A DNA stretch of 64,000 nt from Cinnamomum chago (taxonomy: Eukaryota; Streptophyta; Magnoliopsida; Laurales; Lauraceae). Each line of letters begins with the position of its first letter. Position 1 is the stretch's first letter. The DNA lies in NCBI GenBank assembly GCA_038049695.1, contig CP142451.1:64976001-65040000 (forward strand). Reading direction: 5' to 3'. Below are positions 12,695 to 25,943 of the stretch, one piece after another. The notes under the pieces were generated by a model. It was given only the letters and a program-made list of their open reading frames with translations. It did no database searches and was not told the origin of the DNA. The position numbers were made by a program, and so were the translations under genes.

Positions 12695-14717
12695 TGAAAG
12701 ATAATGCATTACAGATCTGTAATCATATTACAGAGGACGTCCATGGCTGATCTAGTTTTCAAAAACTGATACTAATCTGATTTTCCAGCCATGAATCATG
12801 CATAAAAAACTCCATGAAATCATAATCAACATGTGTACAATTAAAGGAGATGCTAGAAGGCTCTTACCTTGATGATATGTAGACTTCAAATCTCTGAAAT
12901 AAAGGATCCAAAAGGCTGAACTCAGACTGCAATCAGCAAACAAGTTGCTGGAATTTCCTGTAGTAGGATTGCCTTTGATCTTCTTCTCTATTTCACTTCC
13001 CAATCTGATTGGCTTTGATGGTGGGATCTCAAACTAGGTTTCTCCTTCTTGTTTCTCTTGATCTTATGTGAGAAAGACCAGACCTGATGTGCTTCTTCCT
13101 CAAGAAGAAAAACGTGGACCAGCCCAAGGTGAAATCTGATGTGCAATAAGGCAATGCAACTATGGACGTCCAAGAGACTATGTGGTTGTTTTCTCTTTCT
13201 CCAATGTATCCCACGCCCCAAGTAGTTTCTCCCCCCTTTTCTTAATATGTTGCACGCCCAATATGAAAAGGGATCAGCTATATATAATGCTGATCTCTTG
13301 GAGAGAAAGTATCTTGAAAGAACTAGGAAACCAAGGAGAAAAACTAGGAACTTTCCATAAAAAGAATAAGCAACCAGCCACATGGATGTCCACCCTTTCC
13401 CTTTCTAGTTTAGTTTCCAAAATTAATTAGAAAGCTACTAAACTTTAGGAACTTGCACAAAAAGAAATCCTTCCAAGCAAACGGGACCTACACAAACTTG
13501 GGACCCAATTACTAGGGACCACATTGACTAGTCCACACACTATGGCCCATGCATCAAATAATTTATCTAGAGTTGTAATTCATGTATGCCAATATGGGCC
13601 TATTTGAATTTAAACTCAAAATTATTTCTCCACACATTTAAACAATTTAGGAAACGTCGCCAATATGGGAAAGTGACTAGAGAAGGGACCAAAAGACATA
13701 TTTGCCCTTGGCTCCCAAAATGACCAAAATGTCCATGCTAAACCCATAGCAACATTAAGACCATTTTAACCTTAACTCACTCCACTAGAGAGTTATGGTT
13801 GCACTCCAGGGACAAATATTAAATTGCATATCAAGCTCATCATAAACTAACGATTGTCTTTGACCTACCAAGTATAATGACCACAATGCCCCTCCATGTA
13901 ACATCCATAATCAAGTAGGTTAACCGATGTACTATCTACCTTCTTGATTACATCTCAACCTTAGAACTTCATATCCTTGACCTAATCATCATCCGGATAT
14001 CATTCTCTTGATCCAGGGAGCGACCCACAAGTTCAATATCCATATGGAACATCCATATACTAAGATCTTAGATTCTGATGATTAATCGGATAATTCTAAG
14101 GGGACGATCATTCCATCACACGATGGCATAGATTCCATATTGCATTTGCACGTCCCAACTAATCAAGCCCGAGTACCCAAAACACAGAGCTGTTGACCCA
14201 TGAACAGGATCTCACCCATAGTGAATTAAAGTACAAGAACTCGACTTCGTCAGTTCATCCACAAATGCTCAAGATTAAGAGCACTGGTCACTCAGTAGCA
14301 AGAGGTGATTTGATCTCTCTCTGTGATAGTACTATTTTAGAGATCACACCTACAAGTGGTCCTGTTCAATGCATGACACATGCACTAATGAGATAAATCC
14401 GGAAAAGCCTCCCGTGACTTAGGTAAGTCACCCTGAATACAGGAGAGTATCTCATTATAACTTATACCAAGATGAAGTGCCCAACTCCATCTCTCAGTTA
14501 TGAACAAGTTTATTGTTTCAAGTGTCCATGACTCAGACCTTACTGTGTGTAGCCACTACACACCTAAGTCATTACTAAAAAACAATGGGCCTTACACAAC
14601 CATACATATACACAAGTATTAAGAGAAAGATGTCATTCCATTAAATAACCAATAAATATCCAGTAACAGAGATGTGAGTGCAGTCAGTGGGCTTTAGGGC
14701 ATACACCAATCCCAACA
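12695..14717 (-). repeat. Copia-2 3' LTR
   Basis: Read on the minus strand it begins TGTTGGGATTGG and ends in CA, and it borders the polypurine tract at about 14,718-14,732. It is nearly identical to the copy at 20,521. Confidence 0.95.
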
Positions 14718-14733
14718 ATCTCCCACTTGCACT
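14677..14733 (-). other. Inverted repeat around the Copia-2 polypurine tract and LTR start
   Basis: On the plus strand AGTGCA (14,677-14,682) and AGTGGG (14,686-14,691) pair with TGCACT (14,728-14,733) and CCCACT (14,722-14,727). That gives 12 paired bases with a three-base bulge. The loop of 30 bases spans the LTR/internal junction. Confidence 0.55.
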
Positions 14734-17700
14734 AAAGATCACTACGACCTAACCTAACTCCCATAGACTCAACATGTGAAGTAAACACTTTCTCAGTAAG
14801 AGTCTTAGTAAATGGGTCAGCTAAGTTATTTGCTGAGGCAATCTGCTCTACCACTATTTCTCCATCCTGGACGAATTCCCGGATCAAGTGGTACTTTCTC
14901 TGAATATGCTTGCCTTTTTTGTGATTCCTGGGCTCTTTGCAGTTAGCTACTGCACCAGTATTGTCGTAGCACATGACAATCGGTTTTTGCACTGCAGGGA
15001 CTACTCCCAATTCCAATAGGGATTTTCTGAGCCATACTGCTTCCTTTGCAGCTTCCAATGCCGCCACATACTCTGCTTCCATGGTAGAATCAGCAGTACA
15101 ATCTTGCTTGACACTTCTCCATGATATAGCCCCTCCTGATAGAGTAAAGACGTATCCCGAGGTAGACTTTCTGCCATCTACATCTGACTGGAAATCAGAG
15201 TCTGTATATGCCAGTGGCGTTAGATCATCTGCTCGGTATGTTAGCATATAATCTTTCGTTCTCCGAAGATACTTGAATATATGCTTAACAGCTGTCCAGT
15301 GCATAGGTCCAGGGTTTGATTGATATCTACTAACCATGCCAACGGCAAAGCAGATATCTGGTCTAGTACACAACATTGCATACATGAGGCTTCCAACAGC
15401 TGATGCATATGGTACTCTCCTCATGCTGTCTATCTCCTCAGGTGTTTTCGGACATTGGTTCCGAGATAGTGGTACTCCATGTCTAGAAGGTAGCAAGCCC
15501 TTCTTGGAGTCATGCATGTTATACTTGACCAATATCTTCTCAATATACGAAGATTGAGATAAGGCTAACATCTTGTTCTTGCGATCTCGCAAAAGCTTGA
15601 TCCCTAAGACATAGCTCGCCTCACCCAAATCCTTCATCTGAAATTGAGATGATAACCAAACCTTAGCAGACGACAACATGCCAACATCATTTCCAATGAG
15701 TAATATGTCATCCACATATAGGACTAAAAATGCAATTGCGTTTCCACTCCCTTTCTTATACACACATGGTTCATCAATGTTTTGATCAAAGCCAAAAGAT
15801 TTGACTGCCTGATTAAACTTGATGTTCCATGCCCTAGATGCTTGCTTAAGTCCATAAATGGACTTTTTAAGTTTACAGACCATGTTCTCTTGGCCACCAG
15901 CAATGAATCCCTCTGGTTGCATCATATAGATGCATTCGTCAAGACTTCCATTTAGAAAAGGTGTCTTGACATCCATCTGTCATATCTCGTAGTCATAATG
16001 ACATGCGATGGCTAAGAGAATCCTTATGGACTTGAGCATGGCTACTGGCAAGAAGGTTTCCTCATAATCGATACCCTCTTTCTGAGTATATCCTTTCGCC
16101 ACCAGTCTTGCTTTGAAGGTTTCAACCTTCCCATCCACTCCTCTCTTTCTCTTGTAGATCCACTTGCACCCTATGGGTTTGATCCCTTCAGGTGCATCCA
16201 CAAGATCCCAGACTTGATTGGAATACAGAGAATCCAATTCAGATTTCATCGCTTGCTGCCACATGTCAGCATCTATATCCGTTACTGCTTCATCGTAACT
16301 AGTAGGATCCTCAACCAGATCCTCGGAGTCTGTCATAAAAGACACTCCTAGGTATCTATCTGGTGGTCTAGAAATTCTCCCACTACGACGAGGCTCCGGA
16401 GTGTTAAAAGGAATGTCTTGATTTTCTACAGTCTCAGGATCTGGCACAGGTGTTGCAGGAGTTTCTGGAAGAATCTCCTCAAGGGTTTCTTTACAACTAA
16501 GCTCTTGTTGCATCATGCAATCATCCTCCAAGTATCTAGCATGAGTGCTGATAAGCACTTTTTGCTCCTTTGGATGATAAAAGATGCCTCCTCTTGTTCC
16601 CTTAGGATACCTAATGAAGTAGCACATTTCTGATCTGGGTTCTAGCTTGGTAGCTTTATCATTCAGTACATAGACTGGACAACCCCAAATGTGGATGTGT
16701 CTTAAACTGGGTTTTCGACCTGTCCACATTTCTTGAGGTGTCCTAGGTACTGATTTAGAAGGTACCAGATTCAAAATCTATGCTGCTGCTTCTAGGGCAT
16801 ATCCCCAAAAAGATATGGGTAGGGTTGCATGACTCATCATGGACCTTACCATATCAAGAAGGGTACGGTTTCTTCTCTCTGCTACACCATTTTGCTGGGG
16901 TGTACCCGGTGCAGACAACTGAGACACAATCCCATGTTGTGTGAGGTACTCCTTGAACTCACCCAGGAGGTACTCGCCACCTCGATCAGATTGAAGAGCT
17001 TTGATATGTTTCCCTAGTTGTAACTCCGCCTCAGCCTTGAATTGTTTGAACTTATCAAACGCTTCAGACTTGCGTCGCATTAGGTACACATATCCATACC
17101 TAGAGTAATCATCAGTGAAGGTGATGAAATACTCATAACCTCCTCTAGCTAGTTTGTTCATAGGACCACACACATCAGTGTGAACCAATTCTAACAACTC
17201 CTTTGACCTCAGTCCCTTTCCAGAGAATGACCTTTTTGTCATGTTTCCCATGAGACAAGATTCACACTGAGGTAAAGGTTCGAGATCTAATGAGCTCAAG
17301 AGCCCATCCTCTACCAACCTCTGAATCCATTTTAGGTTAATATGACCCAAACGTAAGTGCCAAAGATAAGTGTCATTGGTCGAAGATACCTTCCTCTTGA
17401 GGGAAGATGAGCTTTCTAGTTGTACATTATGCAGTGTGGGAGCAATAGGATAAATATAAAATAAGTTTTCATGCATTCTACCGGAACATATGATATTTCC
17501 ATTTCTACTGATATCAACACCAGAATGGAAAGAAACTGAATAATGAAATTCAATAAGTCTGGAAACTGAAATTAAATTCTTCCTTATGTCCGGAACATAG
17601 ATAACATTATTTAAAACTAATATCCTATCATGCGGAAAATGTAAAGTAACAGCTCCCACTGCAACAGCCCAAATCTTTGCTCCATTTCCAACTCTAAGGT

Positions 17701-18711
17701 CAATCTCCCCTTTCTCAAGCTTTTTCATTATCTGAAACCCCTGTAATGAATTGCAGATATGATTAGTGGCTCCAGAGTCTACTATCCAAGAATCAGTAGA
17801 ATCAACCACATGACAGGTTTCAATGTAGTAGGAAAGAGATATGCCTTTCTTATCTGAGCGTAGGAGCTTGGGACAATCTTTCTTCCAGTGACCTTTGAGG
17901 CCGCACTTGAAGCATTTTCCTTTGGGCTTTTCACCTGTACCTTTGTCCTTCTTCTTCTTGAACTTTTTCCCTTTCGGGTTCAGTTTAGAGGAAAACTGGG
18001 AAAAGTGAAGTTGGCCTTTAGGCTTCATGATGGCCTCTGCCGCCTGGAGTTCTTTCATTAACTCAGAGAGAGTCATGTCCATCTTGCTCATGTTGAAGTT
18101 GAGCTTGAACTGGTTGAAAGACCCGACAGAGTTTCGAGAATCATATCAGTCTGACTCCCTGCATCAATCTCAGCCCCTAGGATCTCAGCTTCATTGAAAC
18201 AATCCATCATTTTGAGCATGTGCTCTCTGACAGGTGTTCCCTCAGCCATCCTAGAATTCATGATTGTCCTTAAAGCAGCTTGCCTAGCTGGCCTGCTTTT
18301 GTCTGCGAACATCTCAGACAAGGACAACATGATATCTGAAGCTGTGTCTATTTGCTCATGCTGCGTTTGCAACACGTTGGACATGGAAGCAAGCATGTAG
18401 CATTTGGCCATGCTATTCGCCTTTTTCCATTTCCTTTCAGCCTCTAGCTGGTCATCTGTAGAATAATCATCAATGGTAGGACAGAGTTCCGACAAAACAT
18501 ACTTGTACTCCTCAGCGGTGAGTACTATGTTAAGGTTTCTTTTCCAGTCTACGTAATTTGGGCCAGTCAATTTGTTCTCACGCAAAATACTCATCAACGG
18601 GCTAAAAGAATCCTTCCCCATCTCTCTGGATATATAACAGGTTATAATTAGACAGGCAGTATATATGTAACATGTATATGGTGCTTGTAATAAAAGGAAA
18701 AACATGCACAA
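14732..18711 (-). mobile_element. Copia-2 gag-pol body
   Basis: In element order: gag starting near 18.65 kb (GPNYVDWKRNLNIVLTAEEY), CCHC knuckle CFKCGLKGHWKKDC near 17.9 kb, protease DSGATNHIC near 17.75 kb, integrase core with VHTDVCGPM (about 17.3-16.7 kb), reverse transcriptase with LYVDDILL (about 16.2-15.3 kb) and RNase H ending near 14.75 kb. Most of the length is open, and there are about three breaks. Confidence 0.93.
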
Positions 18712-20520
18712 GACTTTTTACATTATTTAACCCTAATTATAATGTATCAGTGTCTCAACCTCCTCATAGACCCTCCATCGAAGGGATGGCCAGGCCTACA
18801 GTCACGTTGAGTTAAGGTAGCTTATTTGGATCATCACTGTCTGGATACGCATATCCAGTGATAGTCCAATCACTGATTGGTTTGGCCTCATATGACAAAC
18901 AACTCTAACTGCTAGGGAGAGGTCATTACCGTCTTATGTCAAGTGTATTACCATCTTTTATGAACGTTCCCAGAATGTCTATGACTTAAGTCCTCCGAAG
19001 GGAAGTGACTCCAATCAACCCTTGAAGTGAACCTTAGTAAAGAGCTCCACCGAAGGGATGGCCGCTCCCACCAACACTTCATTGACATTCTATAGAAGTG
19101 ATCTTTAGTAAAGAACTCCACCGAAAGGATGGCCGCTCCCACTAACACCTCATTACGAATATTCACATTAGTTCACCCACTAACCCATCGAAGTGATCTT
19201 TAGTAAAGAACTCCACCGAAGGGATGGCCGCTCCCACTAACACTCTAATGAGATAGCATGAACCTAAAATGGAAGGCCGTGGGGTTTTCCCAAACCCCTC
19301 TCCCACTTGATTATTTAACACTAGGGTTTTGAAAAAACTCTTTTGACCTTAGCATCGTTACTCAAACCTTGTTTAAATCTAGCAAACTTAGTTAACAATT
19401 TTCATGACTCAATTGCTTAAGTCATCTCAAAAAATAAATAACCTTTGCTTTAAAACATATTGAGTAAAGGTCTTGGGACCAATGGGTTATGGGCCCACTA
19501 GGGTAGCAACATATTAGATTTTAGTTTGGCCTCTTATGGAAACTAAGGGTACCAAGAAAAACTAAACCCTATCCAATTTTTAAACCTTAGACAAATAGAA
19601 GGTGCTGGTCTAAGATCCGTTTAAAAACAATTTGCCAAACAAAAACAATCCAATATAGAAAGATGCCAATTTTAGGAACCTAGTGGTGGCCATGTTACTA
19701 GGTGATAAACATAGCATTTATATAAAGCATTCAACCATGCATTCCATATATAAAAGCAAATAAAAGAATGCAATCCTTGATGGCTCCCTGCTCTTCGGAC
19801 TTCAAATCCTTATCCAACTAGGAATCCTAATCCAACTAGGATACTTGGTTAAGAGTCCTTTTCGCACTAGGAAACCTTCGTTGCCTCCACCACCATGGAA
19901 TCCTCTTCTACTTGCAACCATGCAATCTTTGAAACTTTCTTCTCCTTGCTTGTTTCAATAAATTAATTTATACAAGCAAACCCATGAAAAGCAAAAAACC
20001 AAAAAATTACATTGGAGATCCCTATGCTTTTCAAGAATGCTTACATCAAGACTAGTTGGAATAAAAACAAGGAAAATATTACAACCTCCTATGATTGCTA
20101 AACGCGCAATCGTACACTTTCCAACTAATTAAAAAACATCCAAATCCACACACATACATGCGAACCATCAAGGATGCAATTATATGACTGCAAACAAAGA
20201 GGTTAGTGCATTCATAGTGCATTGTACAGCACTAAACATCATTCTGAAATTATTCCAGCAGTCTTTAGTGCATTCATAGTGCATTGTACAGCACTATACA
20301 ACTTCTGAAATTATTCCAGCAATCTGAAAAAAAAATCCCTGCACTCCAAAACTGCACTAAACTGTGTTCTGGAAAAATTCCAGCAGCCTAGAAAAATTCC
20401 TGCACACTATTTATGCAGGAAATAACATCCTAAAGGGCGCCACCATGCCCTTAATTAATCTAGGAATGAAAACCACACAACATGGGATCATGATTTCACA
20501 TGGAGTGGCTCTGATACCAC
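18712..20520 (-). other. Copia-2 leader between primer site and gag
   Basis: This 1.8-kb stretch has no gene. It contains three diverged repeats of a CACCGAAGGGATGGCCGCTCC-like unit (about 19,040-19,230) and a 62-base tandem duplication at 20,203-20,320. Confidence 0.7.
20203..20320. repeat. 62-base tandem duplication in the Copia-2 leader
   Basis: TTAGTGCATTCATAGTGCAT is repeated at 20,203 and 20,265, each time followed by TGTACAGCACTA and then a CTGAAATTATTCCAGCA tail. Each unit contains short self-complementary AGTGC / GCACT pieces. Confidence 0.8.
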
Positions 20521-22543
20521 TGAAAGATAATGCATTACAGATCTGTAATCATATTACAGAGGACGTCCATGGCTGATCTAGTTTTCAAAAACTGATACTA
20601 ATCTGATTTTCCAGCCATGAATCATGCATAAAAAATTCCATGAAATCATAATCAACATGTGTACAATTAAAGGAGATACTAGAAGGCTCTTACCTTGATG
20701 ATATGTAGACTTCAAATCTCTAAAATAAAGGATCCAAAAGGCTGAACTCAGACTGCAATCAGCAAACAAGTTGCTGGAATTTCCTGTAGTAGGATTGCCT
20801 TTGATCTTCTTCTCTATTTCACTTCCCAATCTGATTGGCTTTGATGGTGGGATCTCAAACTAGGTTTCTCCTTCTTGTTTCTCTTGATCTTATGTGAGAA
20901 AGACCAGACCTGATGTGCTTCTTCCTCAAGAAGAAAAACGTGGACCAGCCCAAGGTGAAATCTGATGTGCAATAAGGCAATGCAACTATGGACGTCCAAG
21001 AGACTATGTGGTTGTTTTCTCTTTCTCCAATGTATCCCACGCCCCAAGTAGTTTCTCCCCCCTTTTCTTAATATGTTGCACGCCCAATATGAAAAGGGAT
21101 CAGCTATATATAATGCTGATCTCTTGGAGAGAAAGTATCTTGAAAGAACTAGGAAACCAAGGAGAAAAACTAGGAACTTTCCATAAAAAGAATAAGCAAC
21201 CAGCCACATGGATGTCCACCCTTTCCCTTTCTAGTTTAGTTTCCAAAATTAATTAGAAAGCTACTAAACTTTAGGAACTTGCACAAAAAGAAATCCTTCC
21301 AAGCAAACGGGACCTACACAAACTTGGGACCCAATTACTAGGGACCACATTGACTAGTCCACACACTATGGCCCATGCATCAAATAATTTATCTAGAGTT
21401 GTAATTCATGTATGCCAACATGGGCCTATTTGAATTTAAACTCAAAATTATTTCTCCACACATTTAAACAATTTAGGAAACGTCGCCAATATGGGAAAGT
21501 GACTAGAGAAAGGACCAAAAGACATATTTGCCCTTGGCTCCCAAAATGACCAAAATGTCCATGCTAAACCCATAGCAACATTAAGACCATTTTAACCTTA
21601 ACTCACTCCACTAGAGAGTTATGGTTGCACTCCAGGGACAAATATTAAATTGCATATCAAGCTCATCATAAACTAACTATTGTCTTTGACCTACCAAGTA
21701 TAATGACCACAAAGCCCCTCCATGTAACATCCATAATCAAGTAGGTTAACCGATGTACTATCTACCTTCTTGATTACATCTCAACCTTAGAACTTCATAT
21801 CCTTGACCTAATCATCATCCGGATATCATTCTCTTGATCCAGGGAGCGACCCACAAGTTCAATATCCATATGGAACATCCATATACTAAGATCTTAGATT
21901 CTGATGATTAATCGGATAATTCTAAGGGGACGATCATTCCATCACACGATGGCATAGATTCCATATTGCATTTGCACGTCCCAACTAATCAAGCCCGAGT
22001 ACCCAAAACACAGAGCTGTTGACCCATGAACAGGATCTCACCCATAGTGAATTAAAGTACAAGAACTCGACTTCGTCAGTTCATCCACAAATGCTCAAGA
22101 TTAAGAGCACTGGTCACTCAGTAGCAAGAGGTGATTTGATCTCTCTCTGTGATAGTACTATTTTAGAGATCACACCTACAAGTGGTCCTGTTCAATGCAT
22201 GACACATGCACTAATGAGATAAATCCGGAAAAGCCTCCCGTGACTTAGGTAAGTCACCCTGAATACAGGAGAGTATCTCATTATAACTTATACCAAGATG
22301 AAGTGCCCAACTCCATCTCTCAGTTATGAACAAGTTTATTGTTTCAAGTGTCCATGACTCAGACCTTACTGTGTGTAGCCACTACACACCTAAGTCATTA
22401 CTAAAAAACAATGGGCCTTACACAACCATACATATACACAAGTATTAAGAGAAAGATGTCATTCCATTAAATAACCAATAAATATCCAGTAACAGAGATG
22501 CGAGTGCAGTCAGTGGGCTTTAGGGCATACACCAATCCCAACA
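20521..22543 (-). repeat. Copia-2 5' LTR
   Basis: This copy has the same length as the other. The primer site lies immediately beside its inner end, and the duplication GTGGG follows its outer end. Confidence 0.95.
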
Positions 22544-23406
22544 GTGGGGGAGTTGGACTCCTTCTAGGTCTTCATCCGAGAACCAAATCTTGGATCTCTC
22601 TTTCTGAGCATTCTTGGCTGCAGGTCCCAACTCGGCTGTCATCACCTGTTTACCGTGTGAAGCCCTCCTGGTCTCTGCACGAGCTTGGTTACCCCTCTAG
22701 GTGCGGGGGCCAGGTGAATGACATTGATAATGCCTTCCGGCTTGTCCCTGTCCTGATCCTCATTAGGTCGGCGCTGATGAGCTCGGTTGACTCTACCACC
22801 TTCTCTGATGAAATATTTCAAGCGCCCATCCTTGACGAGCTTCTCGAGATGAGACTTGAGAGCCATACAGTCCTCGGTTCTATGCCCATTTTGTTTGTGA
22901 TAGGTACAGAACTTGCTCTGGTCCCGGTGAAGGGATCACCCTTCATCGGCTGCGGCCTTTGAAGTAGGGCTCCGATTTGATCTTGCCGAGGAGATTATAG
23001 ATGGGCTCCTTGAAGATTGTTTTTACAACTTTGCAGGAGTCAACGACTGGCTTGGACTTACTGTTACCCCTAGAGGTGGAGGCACATGATGGCCACCTCG
23101 TCATTGGCGCCTTCAATCTGGCTATAATTGGTCCAATATCTCTTGGCGAACTGAGTAATGTTTTCAGTCTACCTCATCCTGATCGCCATGAGGTTTCCGT
23201 CTGTCTTCGGGATGACCCTGTGTGCCTGGAACTTTTTCACGAAGGAGTTTCGGAGCTGCCGCCAGTTCGAAATCGATCCCTCTAGAAGTGCGCAGAACTA
23301 TCTGAGGGGGAGGTCGCCCAAACTAGAAGAGAAGACTCTGCAGTTCAGGTGACCGACATCGCCTCAGACTGACATCCACTGGGTGAAGTGCCGAAGATGT
23401 GCTGCA

Positions 23407-25166
23407 TGTTAGTTTTATGGTCTCAATACCAGTATATGATGAATAAATTGATTAATTTCTTTATTTATCAATATATATTATTGCTTTCCTTTCATGAGAT
23501 GAATGGTGTTTTATTACTTGTTTGCACATAACCAATACGAATGACGTAATGATTCATGAGATGAATCGGAGTCCACAAGTATACTAAATGTAATATATGT
23601 GTGTGGATGAGATCCACATACAGGAGACATGTATTGCAAATCTTATACTTAAATATCTTCACAACCAATGATGAGATTGGGCATCTCATCTGACAAGGTT
23701 GCAGCACTTTGATCACTATGAGATACTGTGATTTGTCTTGATCATCAGAATGTAAGATTCTGGATCATGGTGCTGGTACATTGGATGTATTGAAGGACCA
23801 TGAGAAGCACCTTATATACACTGTCTTTACTTTAAGGTCTGCTCTCATAATTCCCTCGCAATAGGCTCATAATCCTGAGACATTAATGAACTCAAGTTTC
23901 TATCTATTCATTTGCTTTGAGTTACCAATGAGTGAGGCCAATTGTAGGTCAACACCTCGGTGATTTGGGTACGTGGTAGTAGAGCTGTGGGAACATTCAA
24001 TGGTCAAGATGGAATCTATCTTTAAATATCCCCTTATGCCAATTAATGGATTTATCATTGGTAAGTGTGCACCCATTCCAATTAAGAGTTAATTGGATCG
24101 GTACCAAATGATCATTATAATTAATTGGGGCTCAAGGATAATAAGATGTGGATCTAGTTTGGTGGACAGGTTCAATTGATCCATGGATATTGATAGAGGG
24201 GCCTACTTGTGGTAAAGAGGAAGTTTAGGGTCTTCATTGTAATTTATTCCTAAGACTGGAGTGCAATTGCATTTATATAGTGGAGTTATTTGCAATTAAT
24301 TGTGGGCCCGGATTGCACATGAGATGTGGGGTCACGTGTCCCAGTTGGAGCCAGCTTTCTCAGGAATCCCTAGTGGTCCCCACGCTAGCCCAAGATATTA
24401 GAAATATACTAATTATAGTAGAACTCTAAAAGGAAATAGAAAGTTATTATTTCTATTTGAAGTGAGACTTCTAATAGTGGTAATAGTAAGTTATTAATTA
24501 TTAATGGAAGTGAGACTTCTATTTTAATTAGAAAAAGAGGAAGTTACTAATCATATTAGAAGTAAGACTTCTAATTGTGATTTAGTAAGAAACTAATTGT
24601 TGTGGAAGTAAGACTTCTATTTTAATCAGTAAGAGGAGGTTGCTTAAGTGTTATAAAAGGAGAGAGAGGAGGCTTGGACGTCCAAGGCATTGATTCCACC
24701 AGGGATTCACGCCAAAGTCCTTTTAGTGCAAGAGTTGCACACCTCTATTCCTCTCCCTCTTCTAGTTTCTCTTCTAGTTTCCTTTAGGTTTTTTCTCTTG
24801 GAGATCCCACCATCTTCTTGAGAAAAGAGAATCTGATACGGGTCATAGCGTGGAAGATCAAAAGGTGTTGGAGATTCTAATTTGATTAGTGAAGCGTTCA
24901 TCATCAAAGAAAGAAATCAACTTCTCCATTAGAGCACTACAAAGCTCCAAAGGTATAATCTACATCCTTGTATGTTGTGGATTTCGTGGTTGCATGTTTA
25001 GGTGTTGTTTTCTATCTTTTAGATAGGTTATATTGCTGTACATGGTTTATCAGTTTGAGGGATTGCATCCTGGATTGGGTTTTTTGCCTTCTAGATAGTT
25101 GATCCCTGCATCAAGTGGGTCAAAAGTTTTTGAAACCTATCTGAATGGCCCACCTATTTTTCAACA
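23407..25166 (+). repeat. Solo LTR related to Copia-1
   Basis: A single 1,760-bp LTR starts TGTTAGTTTTATGG and ends in CAACA, bounded by the perfect duplication CTGCA at 23,402-23,406 and 25,167-25,171. No internal sequence is present, so it arose by recombination between two LTRs of one insertion. It is clearly diverged from both Copia-1 LTRs but keeps the four-palindrome array, here at 24,459, 24,507, 24,559 and 24,605. It lies in the gag region of Gypsy-1. Confidence 0.95.
24459..24617 (+). promoter_or_regulatory. Four GAAGT-n-ACTTC palindromes in the solo LTR
   Basis: GAAGTGAGACTTC occurs twice and GAAGTAAGACTTC twice, with spacings of 48, 52 and 46 bases. The sequence between them has diverged from Copia-1 more than the palindromes have. 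A possible TATA-like TTATAAAAG lies near 24,650. Confidence 0.5.
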
Positions 25167-25924
25167 CTGCAGGGTCCGAAGCTCCGTCATAAAGGACGCA
25201 TCTTAGGACACTGAATTTATCAGGGAGGGAGAAATCTTTTATCTCCTGAGAGAAAGGAGATGTGCCTTGATCTTCGGTATCATAGGCGTTTAGCCGGTCT
25301 CAAGTGAAACCGACCACCTTCATATTGTGTTGGACCGTCTGCTTGACTTGACGGTCAAGCCATTCTCTCAGCTCTTCGTTATTCTCCGACTTTTGGCGCG
25401 ATCTTCTTGAGTCTCCATGCAGATGACTGCTGCTCGAACCTTCTTGTCACCTCGGTCTCTTCTTTTGTTGGTCAGGACTTACCTCAAGTCCTGCTCAGCT
25501 GAGGAGTCGAGTTTCGTCTAGGGGACGGAGCCCAGACCTTCTTCTTCTCTTTGGGCTACCTTCTGAGCTGACGAATTAGCTCATCTTGCTCTTGGATGAG
25601 AAGATTCTGAGCCCTGATGTCTGCGAGGAGGGAGCCGTCATCATCACCATCGCCAGCCTAATAACGAGACTGATCTTTGCCATCACCCTAACGACGAGAC
25701 TGATGAGATTTGGCCACTGATGCTGTGAAGGATCCTTCTACACTCATCGACACAGATTTTCTGCCGGATCTCCCTTTGCGAGGGACATCTTCGAGCGGCA
25801 GAGGTAGTGGCTCTAGTGGTGGTGGCACCAAGGGTGGTAGCGACAAAGCCTTTCGGGCCTTCGACGTACCTTCGCCATTTTTGGTCTTTGGAGGCATGGA
25901 TACTGTAGATTTGGTTTAATTGTT

Positions 25925-25941
25925 CCCCACAGACGGCGCCA
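25925..25941 (-). other. Gypsy-1 primer binding site
   Basis: On the minus strand this reads TGGCGCCGTCTGTGGGG, two bases inside the LTR end. This sequence is typical of plant Tat-like Gypsy elements and separates the LTR from gag, which begins about 30 bases further on. Confidence 0.75.
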
Positions 25942-25943
25942 AT

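Larger units (their letters stand above)
12695..22543 (-). mobile_element. Copia-2: young Ty1/Copia retrotransposon inserted in Gypsy-1
   Basis: This minus-strand element has two LTRs of exactly 2,023 bp (12,695-14,717 and 20,521-22,543). The perfect target duplication GTGGG lies at 12,690-12,694 and 22,544-22,548. The primer site is at 20,506-20,519 (initiator-Met type). The LTRs differ at about eight positions by eye (0.4 %), which suggests insertion within the last few hundred thousand years. The coding body has about three breaks, so it is close to whole. It sits in the protease side of Gypsy-1. Confidence 0.97.
22549..25897 (-). mobile_element. Gypsy-1 gag region, split by a solo LTR
   Basis: Gag-like coding remains lie at 25,172-25,897 and 22,549-23,401, with the solo LTR between them. 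The second part contains a stretch ending MALKSHLEKLVKDGRLKYFI, which resembles the zinc-knuckle-side end of plant Gypsy gag. The region is a fossil and is not open as one frame. Confidence 0.65.
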
